Source: RGIG6353 sp045660745
GTDB lineage: Bacteria > Bacillota > Clostridia > Oscillospirales > SIG627
Direction: 5' to 3'
Assembly: GCA_045660745.1 (NCBI GenBank)
Contig: JAZREJ010000019.1
Span: 1-29,615 of the forward strand
Length of the DNA stretch: 29,615 bases
Shown: positions 25,159-29,615 of the stretch, one piece after another
How positions within the stretch are numbered: the first letter of the stretch is position 1
How the letters are laid out: the number at the start of each line of letters is the position of its first letter
The notes under the pieces: generated by a model
Database searches by the model: none
What the model was told of the DNA's origin: nothing
Seen by the model: only the letters and a program-made list of their open reading frames with translations
Program-made: the position numbers and the translations under genes

Positions 25159-26080
25159 CGATAAGACTCTTCTCAACGTATTCAAAGCCTAATCTCTCCA
25201 CAGTGTCGGCAAAGCGTTCTCCCTTAATTCCGTTGTCACGGAAGAAACATATAGCCTTTTCGACAACCTCAAGCACCTCGTTCTCCGATGTAAATATTTT
25301 TCCGAGGACGCGACCTCTCGCACTCTTTTTGCCCCAGCGACCACCTATATAAACCTTATAGCCTTCAGAAGCTTTATCAAAAGCACCAAACGGGCATTTT
25401 TTGATACATCTTCCGCACCGATTGCAAATCTTATCATCAACTTTTATCTTACCGCCCTCAAGTCTTGCCGCCTTCATGGGACAAGCGTTTTCTACGGCAC
25501 AAGTCTTACATCCTCTGCACTTATCAATATCAGGGGTGAATATTCTCTGTCCGATGATACCAAGGTCATTGATATCGGGCTTAACGCAGTTATTCGGGCA
25601 TCCGCCGACTGCAATCTTGAACTTATGAGGCAGCACTACCGAGTGATATCCCATATAAAAGCGCTCGTGAATTTTAAGACTCAAAGAATAAGTGTCGATA
25701 AGTCCGAAAACACATGTGGTTCCTTTACAGGAAACAACAGGCCTCACCTTTGGTCCCGTTCCGCCTGTCTCAAGTCCTTTTTCCTTCAGAAACATTATAA
25801 GCTCCGGAATCTTATTGTATTTTACGCCCTGTATTTCAACTGTAAGGCGGGTGGTCATTGCCACTTCACCCGAGCCGTAAAGGTCTGCCGCCTCGGCGAT
25901 GGCTCTGGATTCATCGGTAGTTATTTTTCCGTTTCTCGTTATAACTCTTATATTAAAAACATCATCAAAGCGCTTGTCCCGAAGCGCACCGAGTGCCTTG
26001 ACTGCGCCTATCTGCTCAGGGGTAGGTTTTCCTTCGCACGGGGTCAATGATAGCTTTTCAAATGCCTGTTCTTTGTTCAT
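25151..26080 (-). CDS. Siroheme/4Fe-4S sulfite or nitrite reductase-like protein
   Basis: The 309-residue protein has the nitrite/sulfite reductase fold: ferredoxin-like half domain (about 25-105), then Cys118, Cys123, Cys161 and Cys165 (SCKGTTC and GGCPNNC) as likely siroheme-[4Fe-4S] ligands. An inserted two-cluster ferredoxin follows (CRGCKTCAVENACP about 188-201 and CNRCGRCIKKCP about 219-230). This is the single-subunit clostridial type related to AsrC. The first pair is C-x4-C, not the C-x5-C of assimilatory enzymes. GAGGAG precedes the ATG. The gene is coupled to the importer, perhaps because it needs iron or siroheme precursors. Physiological substrate is not certain. Confidence 0.88.
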   Translation of the reverse strand: MNKEQAFEKLSLTPCEGKPTPEQIGAVKALGALRDKRFDDVFNIRVITRNGKITTDESRAIAEAADLYGSGEVAMTTRLTVEIQGVKYNKIPELIMFLKEKGLETGGTGPKVRPVVSCKGTTCVFGLIDTYSLSLKIHERFYMGYHSVVLPHKFKIAVGGCPNNCVKPDINDLGIIGQRIFTPDIDKCRGCKTCAVENACPMKAARLEGGKIKVDDKICNRCGRCIKKCPFGAFDKASEGYKVYIGGRWGKKSARGRVLGKIFTSENEVLEVVEKAICFFRDNGIKGERFADTVERLGFEYVEKSLIGE

Positions 26081-26097
26081 GATAATTACTCCTCACA

Positions 26098-26853
26098 TCA
26101 AAATGCAAAAAAATCAAAAATACTTTTTATGGCAATATCCATCTTTTGGGGATCGTGGAATCTGTGATCCGCTCCCTGTACCGAAACAAATTCAATAAGG
26201 TTGGTGTCGGCAAATTCAAAGGAGGAATCATAAGGGACAACTTCATCTGCGGTGCCGTGAATTATTATGATATCCTCGGCAAAATCAAGAAAGTCTCGCT
26301 TTGTTATATCGTTTTCCGAAAGCTCATCAAGGAAATTCCTTGTAACCGCAACCTTTCGGTCAAAGCCGACAAGCGCTTCCTTGCCTTTTTCTAATTTTTC
26401 AAGTGAATCCTTTCCTACTATCACACCCTTGAGTGTGTCACACATTTTGACTGCGGGACAGCGAAGCGCAATTTTCTTAAACGGATTTGCGTGCTCCGAA
26501 ATATATTTAAGCGTAAGATATCCGCCAAAGCTTGTGGCATAAGAGTAGATATCCGTCACCGAGAATTTTTCTTTTACATTTTTTATAACGAGCGAAATAT
26601 ATTCACTGCAATCCGAAAGTATGAGCTTCTTTTTAACGTCATCCCCGTGACAGGGCAGATCAAATGTTATTAAAGACGCTCCTTTTTTCTTGTTTATCAT
26701 CCACTCGGCAAAGCGTGCGGCAGCGGAATTATCCTTGTGTCCGCCAAAGCCGTGACAAAACACCACCGCAAAGCGGATATCCTTTATATCTCCCGCATAA
26801 AGCTTACACCGTATACTGTGTCCGTTTTCATTTATATCAAAATAGCGTTGCAT
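26098..26853 (-). CDS. Alpha/beta hydrolase
   Basis: This cytoplasmic serine hydrolase has 251 residues. VVFCHGFGGHKDN (about 30-42) holds the oxyanion region, the nucleophile is Ser108 in YATSFGGY (Ala in place of the first Gly of GxSxG), the acid is Asp in HGTADEVVP and the base is His in GADHRFHD. It resembles acyl-esterase or feruloyl-esterase-like and lysophospholipase-like peptidase S9/S33 relatives; substrate is unknown. It is the first gene of the eight-gene run, with AAGGAG upstream and a modest promoter. Confidence 0.85.
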   Translation of the reverse strand: MQRYFDINENGHSIRCKLYAGDIKDIRFAVVFCHGFGGHKDNSAAARFAEWMINKKKGASLITFDLPCHGDDVKKKLILSDCSEYISLVIKNVKEKFSVTDIYSYATSFGGYLTLKYISEHANPFKKIALRCPAVKMCDTLKGVIVGKDSLEKLEKGKEALVGFDRKVAVTRNFLDELSENDITKRDFLDFAEDIIIIHGTADEVVPYDSSFEFADTNLIEFVSVQGADHRFHDPQKMDIAIKSIFDFFAF

Positions 26854-26930
26854 TTTTACTCCTTTGATGTTACTCGGCTCAATTTACCGATTCAATAAAA
26901 TCCCATATACCATCCCTTTTCACGTTTATA

Positions 26931-26959
26931 ATTCTACCACAAAAGCAAGCAAAAGGCAA
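26931..26959 (-). promoter_or_regulatory. candidate promoter of the eight-gene run
   Basis: TTGCCT (26954-26959) and TAGAAT (26931-26936) are 17 bases apart on the minus strand. An overlapping alternative is TTGCTT, 16 bases, TATAAA. The leader would be about 70 bases; I see no riboswitch-like structure in it. Confidence 0.45.
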
Positions 26960-26964
26960 CGAAA

Positions 26965-26992
26965 ATATGCACTTCCGTTTAGGAGTGCATAT
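26965..26992 (-). terminator. terminator after the PHP phosphatase gene
   Basis: ATATGCACT (26965-26973) and AGTGCATAT (26984-26992) form a 9-bp stem, with a short TTTT on the minus strand. It is weak, so some read-through into the alpha/beta hydrolase is possible. Confidence 0.6.
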
Positions 26993-26998
26993 CATGTT

Positions 26999-27811
26999 TT
27001 AAATTTTGAGTGCCTTGGGAGTTCTTTTTTGATAGTAATAAACATTTTCAAAGCCTATATTTTTAAGAGTCTCAAGTGCCTTATCAAAGTTCAATGAGGC
27101 GTTTTCGGCAATGTGTGCATCCGAGCCGAGTGTTATAAGCTCCCCTCCGAGACTGCGGTATCGTCTGATTATCCATTCGTCAGGCATAAGGTCCCCGAAA
27201 ATTGACAGATAGGAGGTGTTTACTTCAAGAGCCTTCCCGCTCGATATTATCTTACAAAGAAGCCCTTCTATCTTTTCTTCAAACGAAGAAATATCAATCT
27301 TACGCTTATATTTGCCGTTGATATAACGAAGGGGGCAAGTAAGGTGTGCCGCAATGTCAAAGTCAAGAGCTTCAAGCATTGTTCCGATATCGTTAAAGTA
27401 TGAGTTAAGATATTCGATAACAGTCCTCTCGTCAAGCTTTCCAAAATCTATCGTTGAATAGGGTTTTGTGAGGTCCTCGTGCTTCACGCAATGCACCGAG
27501 CCTATGATAACATCAAAATCTGCAAGAGCCTTTATTTTCTCATATTCCGCGGGAAACCAAAAACTCTCACTTATTTCAACCCCTGCAAGAATAAGACCTC
27601 TGCCACTGTTTTTCTCGTTAAGCTCCTGTACCTTGTCATACGCCCTTCTGATGGGAGTGAAAATATTATAATCGTTAAAGCTATAGGTGTCAAAATGGTC
27701 CGTCACGGCAAAAATATCCGTTCCGCACGCCATCTGTGCATTATACATATCCTCTATTTTGCAAACCGAATCATGTGAATTTTCGGAATGTGTGTGCATA
27801 TCCGCTATCAT
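26999..27811 (-). CDS. PHP-domain phosphatase, histidinol-phosphatase (HisJ) type
   Basis: PHP phosphatases use three metals to remove phosphate, typically from L-histidinol phosphate. The 270-residue protein has MIADMHTHSENSHDS (His6, His8), AVTDHFD, VEISESF, GSVHCVKHED and the C-terminal GSDAHIAEN, the complete PHP metal set. No other histidine genes are in the window, so another small phosphate ester is possible. AAAGGAGG precedes the ATG. The NUDIX fusion gene ends 13 bases upstream, so the two form one operon. Confidence 0.88.
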   Translation of the reverse strand: MIADMHTHSENSHDSVCKIEDMYNAQMACGTDIFAVTDHFDTYSFNDYNIFTPIRRAYDKVQELNEKNSGRGLILAGVEISESFWFPAEYEKIKALADFDVIIGSVHCVKHEDLTKPYSTIDFGKLDERTVIEYLNSYFNDIGTMLEALDFDIAAHLTCPLRYINGKYKRKIDISSFEEKIEGLLCKIISSGKALEVNTSYLSIFGDLMPDEWIIRRYRSLGGELITLGSDAHIAENASLNFDKALETLKNIGFENVYYYQKRTPKALKI

Positions 27812-27824
27812 ACAGTTACCTCCT

Positions 27825-28613
27825 TTATACCTTCGTATCAGGTATGAGCCGATCGCCTATAAAACTGTTCGCTCTCTCAAGTATCTCTTTCATATTATCA
27901 AAAGACAATGTTTGCCGGGCCTCGTTATACTCAAGAAGCATATATTCGTTGTTTTCAAATCCTTCGTTGTGAGTAGGTATCTGGTTCTCATATTCAGCGA
28001 CGTAATATATGACACGCTTAGTCTTCCCCGACGGCATTACGTATTCTACATGCTCTTTAAATCCGTCGCAAAGTCTTGTCTCAACAGAGGTTTCTTCAAA
28101 TATCTCTCTCAAAGCCGCCTCTTCCTCTGTCTCACCGAATTCAACGTGTCCTTTGGGGAATCCGACGTCTCCGTTTGGCGATTTTATAAGCAAATACTTG
28201 ATTCTTCTGTTCGTGACCGTATAAACGACAGCGCCTGCGGACTTTTCGTATAACGATTCGATACGTGTTCTGTAATACTGTTCCTGAAAATGCACCGCCT
28301 CTGCAATATCATTCTGATAAAACACAGTGTCGACAGGTGCGGCAATAAGCTTATCCTCAACGTCATTTTCGCGGTGAACGATACCGATTATCCGACAACG
28401 GTATTCTGTCATCGGGGAGGTCACGCCCATGAGATAAACGTCAAGCTCTTCCCCATCACCGCCAAGAATTTCGGGAATATAGCCGTAATTTATCGGGTAT
28501 GTCAGGCTGTAGCCTTCCTTTGCGTGAACGTATCCTATCGGACGGTCTATTTTTATGTCAACGGTCTTGCCAAGATACCTCTTCACAAGAGCCGTACGCT
28601 CATCCTTTGTCAT
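27825..28613 (-). CDS. Fusion of inorganic pyrophosphatase-like and NUDIX hydrolase domains
   Basis: The 262-residue protein has two parts. Residues 1-115 resemble family I inorganic pyrophosphatase: YPINYGYIPEILGGDGEELD holds Asp53 and Asp58, but the middle Asp of the DxDxxD signature is Glu, and the domain is short. Residues about 125-262 are a NUDIX domain with Gly155, Glu161, Arg169-Glu170 and Glu173-Glu174; the last Gly of the box is Ser176. The NUDIX part resembles Ap4A-type hydrolases (GFPKGHVEFGE). The pyrophosphatase part could hydrolyse the released pyrophosphate or only bind substrate. It has its own promoter and leads the operon with the PHP gene. Confidence 0.88.
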   Translation of the reverse strand: MTKDERTALVKRYLGKTVDIKIDRPIGYVHAKEGYSLTYPINYGYIPEILGGDGEELDVYLMGVTSPMTEYRCRIIGIVHRENDVEDKLIAAPVDTVFYQNDIAEAVHFQEQYYRTRIESLYEKSAGAVVYTVTNRRIKYLLIKSPNGDVGFPKGHVEFGETEEEAALREIFEETSVETRLCDGFKEHVEYVMPSGKTKRVIYYVAEYENQIPTHNEGFENNEYMLLEYNEARQTLSFDNMKEILERANSFIGDRLIPDTKV

Positions 28614-28676
28614 ATATTTGCTCCTTTGAGACTCTCTCTAACTTTCAAACTCTTTATATACCGCACATTTTAAATA

Positions 28677-28705
28677 ATTGTATCACAAATTATCTTTAAA
28701 TACAA
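28677..28705 (-). promoter_or_regulatory. promoter of the NUDIX/PHP operon
   Basis: TTGTAT (28700-28705) and TACAAT (28677-28682) are 17 bases apart on the minus strand. The leader is about 57 bases with AAGGAG before the ATG. Confidence 0.55.
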
Positions 28706-28736
28706 TAAAATAAGTACAGAAATATTTAAAGTTGCA

Positions 28737-28764
28737 AAAAAAGCATCCCTCAGGATGCTTTTTT
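28737..28764. terminator. bidirectional terminator-like hairpin
   Basis: AAAAAAGCATCC (28737-28748) and GGATGCTTTTTT (28753-28764) form a 12-bp stem with loop CTCA and U-runs on both strands. No complete gene precedes it on the plus strand, and none is seen on the minus strand to the right, so it probably closed a transcript now lost from the right-hand region. Confidence 0.8.
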
Positions 28765-28777
28765 ATTAAACAGAGAA

Positions 28778-29250
28778 TTGCAAGCAAGTACTTGTAGCAC
28801 AAAAGTCTACCTTAAATATATTCACAACACTTGGTACACCGAGGAAACCCAAAAGGCATACGACAAAATATGGAATAGTCTTTCCAAAGCAGAGCAGAAC
28901 GCTATCTTAAAACAAGAGCGTTATAAAAAGTATGCCGAGATGTACAAAGGCAATATGGAATTGGTGAAGCAAGAATTTATTGCCGATGTGTTAGCAGGTA
29001 TGACCTCATACACAAAGCGATTTGCCGATACCATTATGAGCTATTGGAATAATACCGAAACTATTGACAGTTTCAAGGTTTCCGAGTATACTCATAGCAC
29101 AGATGCAGGTGGAAAAAAATCATCAGAAAGCAGTGAAGCAAATGGATATGGACAAAGTGATAGAGGCGAAAAATTGGGATACCTCGAAAATAATTGTATT
29201 TTCTGTATGTTTTTGCACCTTTAAAGCAAGAGAAAACCCCTGTAAAATAG
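28778..29250 (+). pseudogene. decayed gene fragment, probably mobile-element derived
   Basis: An open frame of 148 codons runs from a TTG at 28778, with no ribosome site or promoter, so the 5' end looks truncated just after a terminator. The protein has a helical, Lys/Glu-rich segment (AEQNAILKQERYKKYAEMY) like proteins of conjugative elements. At the A-run 29113-29119 the sense appears to shift by one base: the other frame reads KNHQKAVKQMDMDKVIEAKN. A second shift near 29190 would give a natural-looking end, KQEKTPVK-stop at 29250, just before a terminator. Family not recognised. Confidence 0.5.
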
Positions 29251-29277
29251 GTATTTTGCTTATTTTACAGAGGTTTT
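29233..29277 (+). terminator. terminator after the decayed gene
   Basis: CTGTAAAATA (29240-29249) pairs with TATTTTACAG (29261-29270), extended past one mismatch by AAAACC/GGTTTT to 29233 and 29277, with T residues following on the plus strand. Confidence 0.8.
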
Positions 29278-29290
29278 TGTTTTGGTGAGC

Positions 29291-29410
29291 CACGGGGGAT
29301 TCGACGCGTATTGCTTCGCAATCCGCACTACTCGGAAAACTCCATTTTCCTCATACCTTTCAGCTAAAAACCATTCCCCGAATGGTTTTCTTGACGCTGA
29401 AAGCCCTCTC
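29291..29410. repeat. structured 120-bp repeat, copy 1
   Basis: This copy differs from copy 2 at three positions. It holds three hairpins: ATTGC-TTC-GCAAT; GGAAAA/TTTTCC; and CTTTCAGC/GCTGAAAG enclosing AAAACCATTC-CCC-GAATGGTTTT. It starts with GGGGGATTCGA but lacks the complementary closing strand and breaks off after GCCCTCTC. No open frame covers it. Confidence 0.85.
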
Positions 29411-29448
29411 GATTATCTTCCTCTCTATTCTTTGGCACAATTTTTATA

Positions 29449-29583
29449 CACGGGGGATTCGACGCGTATTGCTTCGCAATCCGCACTACTCGGAAAACTC
29501 CGTTTTCCTCATACCTTTCAGCTAAAAACCATTCCCCCAATGGTTTTCTTTACGCTGAAAGCCCTCTCCGGCTCGAATCCCCC
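29449..29583. repeat. structured repeat, copy 2, with closing inverted repeat
   Basis: The 120-bp core (29449-29568) repeats copy 1 with a 158-bp period. GGGGGATTCGA (29452-29462) is perfectly complementary to TCGAATCCCCC (29573-29583). With three internal hairpins (29464-29484, 29492-29508, 29515-29561), the whole unit can fold as a four-helix junction. The base changes between copies affect pairing in both directions: hairpin 2 gains a C-G pair here and the inner stem of hairpin 3 loses one. It is probably a non-autonomous element or recombination site. Confidence 0.8.
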
Positions 29584-29615
29584 TCAACAAAAAAAAAAAA
29601 AACCAAATGGGTGTC

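Noticed and set aside
29291..29310. Possible tRNA 3' end on the minus strand (TCGAATCC followed by ACCA)
   Set aside because: The T-stem has a mismatch, the T-loop lacks the TTC start, and no anticodon or D arm fits; the segment is part of the structured repeat.
29291..29583. CRISPR array
   Set aside because: Only two long copies with one 38-bp gap; the unit is 120 bp and internally structured, with no cas genes.
29589..29602. Run of 14 A residues near the right end
   Set aside because: Likely a homopolymer or assembly-edge effect; nothing supports a function.

Overview
The window looks like chromosome of an uncultured, anaerobic, probably spore-forming member of the Clostridia (gut or rumen type). 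The evidence is a clear Spo0A, a clostridial-style hrcA-grpE-dnaK-dnaJ operon with CIRCE control, a glycyl-radical enzyme with its radical-SAM activase, a siroheme/ferredoxin reductase, many cytoplasmic glycosidases, moderately low G+C and strong AGGAGG-type ribosome sites. Nearly all genes read leftward (minus strand). The exceptions are the AraC regulator, the G1P dehydrogenase/HAD pair and the decayed ORF near the right end. Assignment below class is not possible from the sequence alone.

Layout, left to right. 1-328: start of a gene running off the left edge, its promoter with a 20-bp-phased direct repeat, and a 20-bp perfect hairpin. 329-1635: L-rhamnose isomerase with its own promoter. 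1670-6532: heat-shock operon hrcA-grpE-dnaK-dnaJ, with a consensus promoter, a CIRCE and a second degenerate CIRCE. 6612-7612: spo0A with a 0A box. 7645-9465: GH20-type hexosaminidase with a perfect sigma-A promoter inside a palindrome. 9469-13121: uncharacterised glycyl-radical enzyme, its activase and a divergent AraC regulator. 13136-15972: DeoR regulator divergent from glycerol-1-phosphate dehydrogenase plus a HAD phosphatase. 16009-17115: orphan amidohydrolase. 17181-18542: GH28-like beta-helix protein. 18662-26959: one tightly packed run of eight genes (alpha/beta hydrolase, siroheme reductase, FecCD-type ABC importer of three genes, GH2 beta-mannosidase-like enzyme, ROK kinase, SIS isomerase). 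26965-28705: PHP phosphatase and a pyrophosphatase-NUDIX fusion. 28738-29615: decayed mobile-type ORF followed by two copies of a 120-bp structured repeat.

How the genes fit together. GH20, GH28-like and GH2 lack signal peptides, and with the ROK kinase and SIS isomerase they suggest cytoplasmic processing of imported glycans. Rhamnose isomerase and the GH28-like protein would fit pectin or rhamnogalacturonan use, but no sugar transporter lies in the window. The glycyl-radical enzyme is controlled locally by an AraC protein and sits beside a glycosidase, so its substrate may be sugar-derived; that is inference. The ABC importer is translationally coupled to the siroheme reductase and resembles iron, heme or corrinoid importers.

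The strongest candidates for something new are the glycyl-radical enzyme cluster, the promoter/palindrome at 9421-9465, the tandem structured repeats at the right end, and the mixed eight-gene operon.
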